Origin: Bacteroidales bacterium
GTDB lineage: Bacteria > Bacteroidota > Bacteroidia > Bacteroidales > UBA932
Assembly (NCBI GenBank): GCA_024401945.1
Contig: JAKSKC010000025.1
Location: forward strand, 1 to 15,228
Length of the DNA: 15,228 bases
Reading direction: 5' to 3'
Below the pieces are notes generated by a model, which was not told the origin of the DNA, ran no database searches, and saw only the letters and a list, made by a program, of their open reading frames with translations. Shown here piece by piece: positions 6,946 through 13,630 of this stretch. Positions within the stretch are counted from its first letter, which is position 1; each line of letters begins with the position of its first letter. The position numbers and the translations under genes were made by a program.

Positions 6946-8631
6946 CTTTATCTCGATTACGTCTCCGTGGCCTGCGACAACGGCGGCCTTCCACACGTCG
7001 GTGTACCCACCGTACTTCAGACTGTCAGGCAGGCCTTCATAGTCAGCCGTGTGAATGAACGAACCGTCTGCATTCTGCGCCTTTACGTTCCCGTCAATGA
7101 ATTTGACGAGAAGCATCCTTTCGAGTTCAACCCATTTCGCGAACTGGTCATCAGCGGTCTTGAGCGTGAACTCCGTCAGAGCCCTGCTTATCCTTCTTCC
7201 GGAACGGTATGCCGAGACTTTCGCATCCATTTCCCTGACGGCCTCAATCTGCCTGTTCTCAAAGCTGTCGATCTCCGCCCTTACCACAGGCTCCATCAGG
7301 TTGTACATTTTGTAGCACTGGTTGGCAACCCTGTTATTGATCCAGAAAGAGGATGCGGGTGAATATTCAAGAATGTTCCCGTTCCCTGTCCTGAAACATT
7401 CCGGGACCTTTTTTGTTGCTACGTAAATAGGTGTAAGATAAGAAGTTGCAGCATCGTCCGTGCCGAACCATAGCAGAGCGCCCACAATGTCCGGGAGACT
7501 GGCCCTGGATTGCGATACGAACCAGAACCCCGTCTGCTGGGTGGCGATGGCCCTTTCGTTCAGATAGGTTTTCCCCTCCCACTCGAACTCCAGCGGACGC
7601 CAGCGGTAAGGACAGGCGTTACCGCCTGCACCGATATCCACGCGCATATCCATAGGTGTCCCTTCATAATGGTCGCGCATCACGTCGGCCACGTTCTTGA
7701 CGCTTATCTTGCGGGACGGTTTGACGAACAGGGGAAGTTCCCCGCCGAGATCGTATCCCATAGCGTAATTAAGCCATTCGGATGCAGGGGATGACAGCTC
7801 CTGCCCGTTCTCAGTGTATGTGAACGTGCCGTCGCAGAGTATGTTGAAAGCACTCCAGACCCTGGCGTCGCAACCTCTGACCGTTCCGAAGTCGAGCGGA
7901 CAGAATGCTTCCCTGAAGCTGAATTCGGCATCCTCCCCCGTGAAGTATCCTTTCTGCCTGGCGAATTCTATCATCTCCGGATCGAAGAGACAGTTCTCAG
8001 GGCCATTCTGGGGGGAGGTCCTGATACGCGCCTGATTGGCGTGCGCGCAGATGTATCCGTCCGGCACCTTCATTGCGACCCAGGCGATCCCCTTCGTTCC
8101 GGGGCCCTTTCCGATGAGGTCCATCACCCAGACTTCCTCCTTGTCCGCGATCGAGAAGGTCTCCCCTTCCGAAGGATAGCCGTATCTGTCCGCCAGTTCC
8201 ACTATCGTGCTTATGGCCTCACGCGCTGTAACTGCCCTCTGCAATGTCACGTAGATAAGTGAACCATAATCCATTATCCCTTCAGGGTCCATCAGCTCCA
8301 AACGTCCGCCCCAGGTGGTCTCCCCTATCACGAGCTGCTTCTCGTTCATATTGCCGACCGTCTTGTATGTCCGTGCGACCTGCTCGATCTCCCCTCTGTA
8401 CCTGTAGGTGTCCCATTCATTTATTCCCAGCATCGAACCGGCCTTGAAACGCCCTGCCGGGTGGAAATACAGTTCACCGTATAGCAAGTGTGAATCGGCG
8501 GCATAGGATATCATGGCGGAACCGTCCGCACTCGCTCCCGGAGTCACCAGGACATTGGTACAGGCCCCCGCCTCGAAAGCCGTCGCCCCGGCAATGAACA
8601 GCGTCGTCAGAAGAATTGCAGTTTTTCTCAT
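6943..8631 (-). CDS. pepD: Secreted C69-family dipeptidase
   Basis: C69 peptidases are N-terminal-nucleophile hydrolases that cleave dipeptides with broad specificity. The 562-residue product starts MRKTAILLTTLFIAG, a clear signal peptide. It then reads GACTNVLVTPGASADGSAM, matching the family start in which the Cys (here Cys24) becomes the nucleophile after cleavage. Further family matches are GETTWGGR and the region FSIADKEEVWVMDLIGKG. The AGAC sequence could be mistaken for a lipobox, but its place at the catalytic start argues against that. I chose the ATG at 8631 because it opens the signal peptide and lies about 38 bases after a TAGATTTG -7 element. The frame stays open upstream to 9636, but that stretch is antisense to pheS. 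The gene precedes the GH92 gene by 21 bases, and the two together would degrade the glycan and peptide parts of glycoproteins. Confidence 0.92.
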   Translation of the reverse strand: MRKTAILLTTLFIAGATAFEAGACTNVLVTPGASADGSAMISYAADSHLLYGELYFHPAGRFKAGSMLGINEWDTYRYRGEIEQVARTYKTVGNMNEKQLVIGETTWGGRLELMDPEGIMDYGSLIYVTLQRAVTAREAISTIVELADRYGYPSEGETFSIADKEEVWVMDLIGKGPGTKGIAWVAMKVPDGYICAHANQARIRTSPQNGPENCLFDPEMIEFARQKGYFTGEDAEFSFREAFCPLDFGTVRGCDARVWSAFNILCDGTFTYTENGQELSSPASEWLNYAMGYDLGGELPLFVKPSRKISVKNVADVMRDHYEGTPMDMRVDIGAGGNACPYRWRPLEFEWEGKTYLNERAIATQQTGFWFVSQSRASLPDIVGALLWFGTDDAATSYLTPIYVATKKVPECFRTGNGNILEYSPASSFWINNRVANQCYKMYNLMEPVVRAEIDSFENRQIEAVREMDAKVSAYRSGRRISRALTEFTLKTADDQFAKWVELERMLLVKFIDGNVKAQNADGSFIHTADYEGLPDSLKYGGYTDVWKAAVVAGHGDVIEIK

Positions 8632-8675
8632 TTTGCCTTTTAGCTTTAAATGTTTACTTTTGTGCTTGATTGATA

Positions 8676-8683
8676 CAAATCTA
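8676..8683 (-). promoter_or_regulatory. -7 element of the dipeptidase gene
   Basis: The minus strand reads TAGATTTG, an exact TAnnTTTG match. TTTC at 8703-8706, 19 bases upstream, is a one-mismatch -33. The initiation site would be near 8669. The element lies back to back with the start of the divergent small secreted protein gene. Confidence 0.6.
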
Positions 8684-8700
8684 ACATTTTTTTGCATCTG

Positions 8701-9117
8701 ATGAAACATCTGAAGAAACTGCTGGCCGTTCCTGCCCTTCTGCTGTGTATTTTCTGCAGCGCACAGGAGCAGGAGCCTGTTGACGAAGCCACCCGCGAAA
8801 GACAGTTCAGGGAGGCTATTGACAAACAGATCACCCGAATGGAGGACATCCTTAAACTGGAGGACTGGCAGGTATTCTACCTGGATTCCATCTACACCCA
8901 CGACTACACCTGTCTTAAGGACGAACTGGACGCCCTCCAGAAGAAGGGGATGAGGAACAACAGTGCCTACGAGAGGGCCCGTGACAAATGGATGGAACAG
9001 ATCTACCAGGCCATGCATGGCGTTCTGGACGAGAACCAGTGGAACAAATATCTGAAGATGGGCGAGGCAAAGAACAAGAAGGACCGCGACAAACGGGCCG
9101 CAAAATGGACAGAATAA
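8701..9117 (+). CDS. Small secreted protein of unknown function
   Basis: I do not recognise a named family. From the ATG at 8701 the product has 138 residues. MKHLKKLLAVPALLLCIFCSAQ is a signal peptide with probable cleavage before the Gln, as is common in Bacteroidota, so the mature protein should be periplasmic or outside. The mature part is helical and highly charged. The segments ILKLEDWQVFYLDSIY and MHGVLDENQWNKYLKMG recall the paired LTxxQ-like motifs of the CpxP/Spy type of periplasmic chaperone, but this is only a resemblance. The chain ends in a very basic tail (KNKKDRDKRAAKW). An upstream TTG at 8692 adds only three residues and is less likely. Only 9 bases separate it from pheS, so they are probably co-transcribed. 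The candidate -7 box at 8687-8694 would leave almost no leader. Confidence 0.72.
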   Translation: MKHLKKLLAVPALLLCIFCSAQEQEPVDEATRERQFREAIDKQITRMEDILKLEDWQVFYLDSIYTHDYTCLKDELDALQKKGMRNNSAYERARDKWMEQIYQAMHGVLDENQWNKYLKMGEAKNKKDRDKRAAKWTE

Positions 9118-9126
9118 CTCTTTGAG

Positions 9127-10164
9127 ATGAAAAAGGAAGATATAGAAAAGCTCCTCGCGGAGCTGCAGGCTCTGGATTGCAGGACACAGAAGGACGTTGA
9201 AGAGGCAAGGGTGCGCCTGCTGGGCAAGAAGGGCAGTATAACGGCCCTCTTCGATGAATTCAGGAACGTTGACAAGGAGGTCAAGAAGGAACTCGGACGT
9301 CCTCTCAACGAACTCAAGCAGCAGGCTATCGCGAAGATTGAGGAACTCAAGGCGAATGTCGCCGATGCCGGCGAAACTGAAGGTCCGAAGGAGGATCTGA
9401 CTATGCCGGGAACCGAGAGACCTCTGGGCTCCCGCCATCCGGTAAGCATTGTACGCCAGCAGATTGTGGATATCTTCCGCAAATTCGGATACGACGTTGC
9501 CGAAGGTCCCGAAGTCGAGGACGACTACCACGTTTTCGAGGCTCTGAACTTCCCTCCAAACCATCCTGCACGCGATATGCAGGACACCTTCTTCGTATCC
9601 GCAGGACATCTCAATCCTATCCTCCTGAGGACCCACACCTCATCTGTCCAGGTCCGCTCAATGGAGAAGATGCCCCTCCCTATCAGGGTCATCTGCCCGG
9701 GCAGGGTTTTCAGAAACGAGGCCATCAGCGCGCGTGCACACTGCATTTTCCATCAGGTGGAAGGTCTCTACATCGATGAGAACGTAACCTTCGCCGACCT
9801 CAAGCAGGCGATACTTCTGTTCGCCCGCGAGATGTTCGGACCGGAAACCGAGATCAGGATGCGTCCGTCCTACTTCCCGTTCACAGAACCTTCCGCAGAG
9901 GTTGACGTAAGCTGCAACATCTGCCACGGAAAGGGCTGCAACATCTGCAAGGGAACGGGCTGGCTTGAGATTCTCGGCTGTGGAATGGTCGACCCTAACG
10001 TGCTCGAAGCATCGGGTATAGATTCGAAGAAATACTCCGGCTTCGCCTTCGGAATGGGTCTCGAGCGCATCGCGATGCTCAAATGGAGGGTCAACGACCT
10101 GCGCCATTATTTCGAGAACGATATGCGCTTCCTCCAGGAGTTTGACTCCGCCGTTGAAGTCTAA
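9127..10164 (+). CDS. pheS: Phenylalanine--tRNA ligase alpha subunit
   Basis: PheS is the catalytic alpha subunit of the (alpha-beta)2 class II synthetase that charges tRNA-Phe. The 345-residue chain is of normal length. Residues 1-85 form the tRNA-binding coiled coil, and motif 1 lies around RHPVSIVRQQIVDIF. Motif 2 is GRVFRNEAISARAHCIFHQVEG and motif 3 is GFAFGMGLERIAML. The FPFTEPSAEVDV segment lines the phenylalanine pocket. An insert after it has four cysteines (C263, C266, C271, C274 in CNICHGKGCNICKGTGW), a zinc-knuckle-like turn absent from the E. coli enzyme but, as I recall, usual in Bacteroidota PheS. pheT is not next to it, so the two subunit genes are split in this genome. queH follows 32 bases later. 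Confidence 0.97.
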   Translation: MKKEDIEKLLAELQALDCRTQKDVEEARVRLLGKKGSITALFDEFRNVDKEVKKELGRPLNELKQQAIAKIEELKANVADAGETEGPKEDLTMPGTERPLGSRHPVSIVRQQIVDIFRKFGYDVAEGPEVEDDYHVFEALNFPPNHPARDMQDTFFVSAGHLNPILLRTHTSSVQVRSMEKMPLPIRVICPGRVFRNEAISARAHCIFHQVEGLYIDENVTFADLKQAILLFAREMFGPETEIRMRPSYFPFTEPSAEVDVSCNICHGKGCNICKGTGWLEILGCGMVDPNVLEASGIDSKKYSGFAFGMGLERIAMLKWRVNDLRHYFENDMRFLQEFDSAVEV

Positions 10165-10196
10165 TTTATCACAAAGGATTGCAGCCGGGTCATAAA

Positions 10197-10760
10197 ATGC
10201 TGGAACTGAGCGTCCCCGGAAACGGAAAAGTGCTTCTGCACACCTGTTGCGCGCCTTGCAGCTCCGCAATAATCGAGTGTATGCTCCAGAACGGGATACG
10301 CCCTACTGTATTCTATTCAAACGCCAATATATTCCCCGAGGAGGAATATCTGGTCAGAAAGAACGAATGCAGCAGATATTCCGCCTCCCTCGGGCTGGAT
10401 CTGGTGGATGATGACCGCTCGCACGAAGACTGGCTCGAATGCATAAAAGGATCAGAGAATGAGCCGGAGCGAGGATCAAGATGTCTTAAATGCTTCAAAT
10501 ACAGGCTATTACGTGCAGCTAAATACGCTGAGAAAAATAATTTCGGCGTGTTGACAACCACTCTTGCATCGTCCAGATGGAAGAGCCTGGACCAGATAAA
10601 TGAAGCCGGACGATGGGCCTGCAGCCAGGTCAGCAACGTTGTCTGGTGGGAGCAGAACTGGAGAAAAGGCGGACTTCAGGAAAGGAGGAACGAGATTATC
10701 CGAGAAATGGACTTCTACAATCAGCAGTACTGCGGCTGCGAATTCAGCACAAGGAAGTAG
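10197..10760 (+). CDS. queH: Epoxyqueuosine reductase QueH
   Basis: QueH reduces epoxyqueuosine in tRNA to queuosine, the last step of queuosine synthesis, and replaces the unrelated QueG. The 187-residue product shows the family's cysteine sets: HTCCAPCSSA (C17, C18, C21), CLKCFKYRL in the middle, and YCGCEFS at the C-terminus (C179, C181). These hold the iron-sulfur cluster and a second metal site. FYSNANIFPEEEY and TTTLASSRWKSLDQIN are also typical. I prefer the ATG at 10197. The in-frame TTG at 10179 would add six residues that the family does not need. It follows pheS in what may be one operon. Its TAG stop is the first element of the repeat region upstream of parA. Confidence 0.92.
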   Translation: MLELSVPGNGKVLLHTCCAPCSSAIIECMLQNGIRPTVFYSNANIFPEEEYLVRKNECSRYSASLGLDLVDDDRSHEDWLECIKGSENEPERGSRCLKCFKYRLLRAAKYAEKNNFGVLTTTLASSRWKSLDQINEAGRWACSQVSNVVWWEQNWRKGGLQERRNEIIREMDFYNQQYCGCEFSTRK

Positions 10761-10767
10761 AATAGTA

Positions 10768-10797
10768 TTTTAGTAGATAAGTAGATTTCTACTAAAA
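10768..10797. repeat. Perfect 10-bp inverted repeat
   Basis: TTTTAGTAGA and TCTACTAAAA form perfect arms around a 10-base spacer that itself contains GTAGA. It lies 8 bases after the queH stop. It could be a binding site for a dimeric protein or, as RNA, a hairpin at the end of the queH transcript. Confidence 0.7.
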
Positions 10798-10957
10798 CTA
10801 ATCCGTATTTACTATTATTCTACATTATTACTATTCTACTCTTGTAGATTAGAAGTTTAGTAGTTCTCTATTAAAAATCATTTATGATAGAATAGTATTT
10901 TATAATTATTCTACTATTCTACATTACGATTATTATTTTGATTATCAGAGGTTTATC

Positions 10958-10966
10958 TTATACACA
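10958..10966 (+). promoter_or_regulatory. DnaA-box-like 9-mer
   Basis: TTATACACA fits the TTATNCACA DnaA box consensus. It is the only such box noticed in the AT-rich region before parA, so a replication role is weakly supported. A chance match in AT-rich DNA is possible. Confidence 0.3.
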
Positions 10967-11041
10967 CATGCAAAATGTCGGTATTTAGTAGATAGGTAGA
11001 ATAATAGAAAGGTAAAAATAAATTTTAGTAATAAGGTAGTT

Positions 11042-11066
11042 TAATAGAAAACTATTATTATATTTG
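11042..11066 (+). promoter_or_regulatory. parA promoter with overlapping palindrome
   Basis: TATATTTG (11059-11066) is an exact TAnnTTTG -7 element, 18 bases before the parA ATG. One base upstream of it lies TAATAG-AAAA-CTATTA (11042-11057), a perfect 6-bp inverted repeat placed where a repressor would block polymerase. Autoregulation by the downstream ribbon-helix-helix protein is the natural inference. No clear -33 is visible. Confidence 0.6.
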
Positions 11067-11084
11067 CGTCAAATTTTGAAGAAT

Positions 11085-11855
11085 ATGGCAGAAATCATAG
11101 CTATCGCCAACAACAAAGGCGGTGTGGGAAAGACAACCACAGTCCTTGCAATCGGCAGGGCCTGGGCTGCAAAAGGCAAGAAATTGCTGCTTGTAGACCT
11201 CGATTCACAGGCAAACCTCACCTCAACGCTGCTTTCGGAGGATTATGAAGCCGAACGCACCATTGCGGATGCCTTTATCGAGAAAAAGAACATTCCTGTG
11301 GAAAATATCGAGGAAAACATCGATCTGGTACCTTCAGGGCTGTCTCTTTCCAACTTCGATTCCATCACCGCACGCTTCAACAGCAGGGAATTCCTGCTCG
11401 CGGACCTTCTTGCTCCGGTGAAAAACAACTACGATTTCATCATTCTCGATTGTCCTCCTGCTCTCGGACTCATAACCTACAACGCAATGGTTGCCGCAAA
11501 CCACCTTCTGATGGTTGCGACCTCAGACCGCTACAGCTATGACGGAATGATGATGATCGCGCAGATTTACAATGATGTACGCGAGAGCGTAAGGCTCAAC
11601 CCCAAGCTGTCCCTGGACGGCGTGATCATCACCAAATACCGTAAGAACAAGATAAGTGAGATGTGGCTGAACAAAATACGCGGGGAAGTGGGGGAGATAT
11701 TCGTGAATCCGGTCATAAGGGAAGCCACCAAGATCCAGCAGGCCACTACCTTCAGGAAGAGTTTCTACGAATACGACCCTGACGGGACCGCAACCACGGA
11801 TTACAGGCAGATATCTGAGGAAATCTACAGGAGAGTAACAGCTAATCAACAATAA
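11085..11855 (+). CDS. parA: ParA-family partition ATPase
   Basis: ParA ATPases bind DNA as ATP dimers and move cargo, usually plasmids or chromosome origins, along the nucleoid. The 256-residue protein has the deviant Walker A KGGVGKTTT near residue 10, the A' motif LLLVDLDSQANLT, and Walker B in YDFIILDCPPALGLITYNAM. It lacks the N-terminal helix-turn-helix of long plasmid ParA proteins, so its size and form fit the short type (Ib-like) or chromosomal Soj. A start at TTG 11064 would lie inside the -7 element, so ATG 11085 is chosen. It is followed after 11 bases by a small ribbon-helix-helix protein and preceded by clustered repeats, the classic layout of a short-type partition cassette. 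No ParB with a CTPase domain is present. Confidence 0.92.
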   Translation: MAEIIAIANNKGGVGKTTTVLAIGRAWAAKGKKLLLVDLDSQANLTSTLLSEDYEAERTIADAFIEKKNIPVENIEENIDLVPSGLSLSNFDSITARFNSREFLLADLLAPVKNNYDFIILDCPPALGLITYNAMVAANHLLMVATSDRYSYDGMMMIAQIYNDVRESVRLNPKLSLDGVIITKYRKNKISEMWLNKIRGEVGEIFVNPVIREATKIQQATTFRKSFYEYDPDGTATTDYRQISEEIYRRVTANQQ

Positions 11856-11866
11856 ACCAATATATT

Positions 11867-12142
11867 ATGGCAAAGGTCAGCGAATTCGAGAAATTCAAGA
11901 GCGGACTGTCAGGAAATCCGACCACAAGGTCGCTCGGGGCTGCGATAAGCAGAAAGACGGAAGCTCCTGTAATAACCGGGAAAACCACGGACCCCAATAA
12001 GAAACAGGTGAGTCACTATATGGACGAACACCTTCTCGAGCAGTTGGGGATTCTCAAGGTGAAATCCAGAAAATCAATGTCCGCACTCTACGAGGAAGCA
12101 ATTTACGATCTTCTGAAAAAATACGGATACAATGACCGATAG
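11867..12142 (+). CDS. Small ribbon-helix-helix protein, probable centromere-binding partner of ParA
   Basis: The product has 91 residues. The first 45 are polar, basic and probably disordered, with Lys/Thr-rich stretches such as ISRKTEAPVITGKTT. This is where short-type partition proteins carry a segment that stimulates their ATPase. Residues about 46-88 look like a ribbon-helix-helix DNA-binding fold: a strand with KKQVSHYMD, a helix LLEQLGILKVKS, and a second helix beginning with KSMSALYEEAIYDLLKKYGY. The pattern resembles CopG/ParG-type dimers. Its place directly after parA and downstream of a repeat cluster suggests it binds those repeats, both for partition and for repression of the parA promoter. 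Sequence alone does not prove DNA binding. An antitoxin-like role is the main alternative, but no toxin gene is next to it. Confidence 0.75.
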   Translation: MAKVSEFEKFKSGLSGNPTTRSLGAAISRKTEAPVITGKTTDPNKKQVSHYMDEHLLEQLGILKVKSRKSMSALYEEAIYDLLKKYGYNDR

Positions 12143-12190
12143 AGAGAATCGCATTCATTGATATACAACAACTTATTAAAGACCAGAATT

Positions 12191-12733
12191 ATGAAAAAAA
12201 ACAGGTACGAAGGAACTCAGACTGAAAAGAATCTGGAGGCCGCTTTCGCGGGCGAATCACAGGCTCGCAACAAGTACACTTATTTCGCTTCCAAGGCAAA
12301 GAAGGAAGGATTCGAGCAGATTTCCGCTCTCTTCCTGAAAACCGCAGACAACGAGAAAGAGCACGCAAAATTATGGTTCAAGGAGCTCAATGGAATCGGG
12401 GACACAGCGCAGAATCTGGCAGCTGCAGCTGATGGAGAGAATTACGAGTGGACAGATATGTACGAGGGTTTTGCCAAGACCGCGGAGGCTGAGGGCTTTC
12501 CTGATCTTGCAGCCAGGTTCCGTCTTGTAGCCGCCATCGAGAAGAGGCACGAAGAGCGCTACCGCGCCCTGCTGAAGAACGTCGAGACAGCTGAAGTATT
12601 CAAGAAATCAAGCGTTAAGGTATGGGAATGCCGCAATTGCGGTCATATTGTAGTAGGGGAGTCCGCCCCTGAGGTCTGCCCGACCTGCAACCATCCTCAG
12701 AGCTACTTCGAGATTCTCGCCGAAAACTATTAG
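12191..12733 (+). CDS. rbr: Rubrerythrin
   Basis: Rubrerythrin is a cytoplasmic peroxidase of anaerobes that reduces hydrogen peroxide with electrons from NADH via rubredoxin-type carriers. The 180-residue product has the ferritin-like di-iron domain ([13 protein letters not shown] with E22, then [12 protein letters not shown], and [11 protein letters not shown]). A C-terminal rubredoxin-like iron site follows, with C147-x2-C150 and C163-x2-C166. The ATG at 12191 gives the standard N-terminus, whereas a TTG at 12158 would add an unneeded extension. It lies 48 bases after the ribbon-helix-helix gene on the same strand. No promoter with TTTG is clear in that gap, so read-through from parA is possible. 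It points to an anaerobic host. Confidence 0.97.
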   Translation: MKKNRYEGTQTEKNLEAAFAGESQARNKYTYFASKAKKEGFEQISALFLKTADNEKEHAKLWFKELNGIGDTAQNLAAAADGENYEWTDMYEGFAKTAEAEGFPDLAARFRLVAAIEKRHEERYRALLKNVETAEVFKKSSVKVWECRNCGHIVVGESAPEVCPTCNHPQSYFEILAENY

Positions 12734-12751
12734 TCCTGGCTCTGCCATCGT

Positions 12752-12830
12752 TATAACGGGGTACAGGAAGGATTCCTGTTGAGAGATACCCGCTGAACTT
12801 GATACGGTTAATACCGTCGTAAGGATTATA
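12752..12830 (+). ncRNA. TPP riboswitch (THI element)
   Basis: The leader folds as a thiamine pyrophosphate aptamer. GGGTA (12759-12763) pairs with TACCC (12787-12791), enclosing a CAGGAA/TTCCTG hairpin. The TTGAGA (12779-12784) stands for the conserved CTGAGA, and GAACTTGAT for the ACCTGAT motif. ACGGT/ACCGT (12804-12817) closes the second arm with a TTAAT-type loop, and GTAAGGA closes the core. P1 is short, TATAA (12752-12756) with TTATA (12826-12830), and ends 2 bases before the thiM ATG, so ligand binding would hide the start codon region. No terminator lies between aptamer and gene, so control is probably translational. Confidence 0.92.
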
Positions 12831-12832
12831 TT

Positions 12833-13630
12833 ATGTCAATTTCCGGAAATTTTTCCGAAGACTGCCGGCTCATAAGGCAGACTTCGCCTGTCATCCACAA
12901 TATCACCAACTATGTAGCGATGGGATTCTCCGCCAACGTCCTTCTGGCGTTGGGGGCATCCCCTCTGATGTCCTCCGAGCCCGACGAGATGGAGGATATC
13001 TCATTTCTTTCCTCCGCCCTTGTCATCAACATCGGCTGCCTTGAGCAGAATTCGATGAAAGCGATGCGGATAGCGGCGGAAGCTATGTCGGCGTTAGGGA
13101 AGCCCTGGGTGCTGGATCCGGTCGGAGCAGGGGCCAGCAGACTCCGGACAGCGACATCCCTTGACCTTATCCGCCGTTTCCATCCCTCCGTCATTCGAGG
13201 CAATGCATCTGAAATCCTTGCGCTCTGCGGTCTTCCCGCCAGGCCGCGGGGAGTGGATTCCGTCGAGGACAGCCTGTGTGCCCTGCGGCCTGCAATGGAA
13301 CTGGCCGCAAAATATGAAACGGTCGTTTCCGTCAGCGGCCGGGTCGACTTCATAACCGACGGAAGGGAAGTGACCGGAATAAGGAACGGAAGTCCCATGA
13401 TGCAGTCCGTGACGGCAATGGGGTGCGCTTCTAGCGCCGTCACAGCGGCATTTCTGGCAGTGGATACCGATTATCTGAACGCAGCATCCTGTGCGGCGGC
13501 CCTGATGGGCGTGGCGGGGGAGAAAGCTGCATCGGAAAGCGGAGGACCTGGTACACTGGCAATTGAATTCCTGGACACACTGTACAATCTTGACCCGGAC
13601 AGGGCAGCGGAGATGATCATATATGAATAA
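12833..13630 (+). CDS. thiM: Hydroxyethylthiazole kinase
   Basis: ThiM phosphorylates salvaged 4-methyl-5-(2-hydroxyethyl)thiazole, one of the two thiamine precursors. The 265-residue protein is of family length. It shows VIHNITNYVAMGFSANVLLA and GASPLMSSEPDEM near the start, VLDPVGAGASRLRT and RGNASEILAL in the middle, and TAMGCASSAVTAAF, where the Cys sits at the catalytic position used in the B. subtilis enzyme. It is the first gene of a salvage operon under the TPP riboswitch. Its last 8 bases overlap the start of thiE in another frame. No biosynthetic thiazole genes (thiG, thiH, thiS) are nearby, consistent with uptake and salvage, though they could be elsewhere. Confidence 0.97.
   Translation: MSISGNFSEDCRLIRQTSPVIHNITNYVAMGFSANVLLALGASPLMSSEPDEMEDISFLSSALVINIGCLEQNSMKAMRIAAEAMSALGKPWVLDPVGAGASRLRTATSLDLIRRFHPSVIRGNASEILALCGLPARPRGVDSVEDSLCALRPAMELAAKYETVVSVSGRVDFITDGREVTGIRNGSPMMQSVTAMGCASSAVTAAFLAVDTDYLNAASCAAALMGVAGEKAASESGGPGTLAIEFLDTLYNLDPDRAAEMIIYE

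Larger units (their letters stand above)
10757..11006. repeat. Cluster of GTAGAATARTA repeats upstream of parA
   Basis: This AT-rich stretch has no gene. It carries exact GTAGAATAGTA at 10757-10767 (+), 10829-10839 (-) and 10912-10922 (-). Variants lie at 10813-10823 (-), 10887-10897 (+), 10904-10914 (-) and 10996-11006 (+). A second motif, TAGTAGATARGTAGA, occurs at 10771-10785 and 10986-11000. TAGAATAGTATTTTA is repeated exactly at 10758-10772 and 10888-10902. Clustered short repeats in both orientations directly before a ParA-type gene look like a centromere (parS/parC) bound by the small partner protein. That role is inferred. Confidence 0.8.

Noticed and set aside
8632..9636. Minus-strand frame open for 335 codons upstream of the dipeptidase start
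   Set aside because: It is antisense to the small secreted protein gene and to the first half of pheS. The signal peptide and Ntn cysteine at 8631 mark the real start, and the -7 element lies at 8676-8683.
10760..11060. CRISPR array
   Set aside because: The repeats are short (11-15 bases), inverted as well as direct, irregularly spaced, and no cas genes are nearby.
11064..11084. TTG start for parA, adding seven residues
   Set aside because: The TTG is part of the -7 element TATATTTG, so it would not be on the transcript.
12158..12190. TTG start for rubrerythrin
   Set aside because: The 11 added residues are absent from the usual rubrerythrin N-terminus, which begins at the ATG at 12191.
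12910..13443. Minus-strand frame of 177 codons opposite thiM
   Set aside because: It is a shadow of a clear hydroxyethylthiazole kinase gene, with no recognisable motifs.
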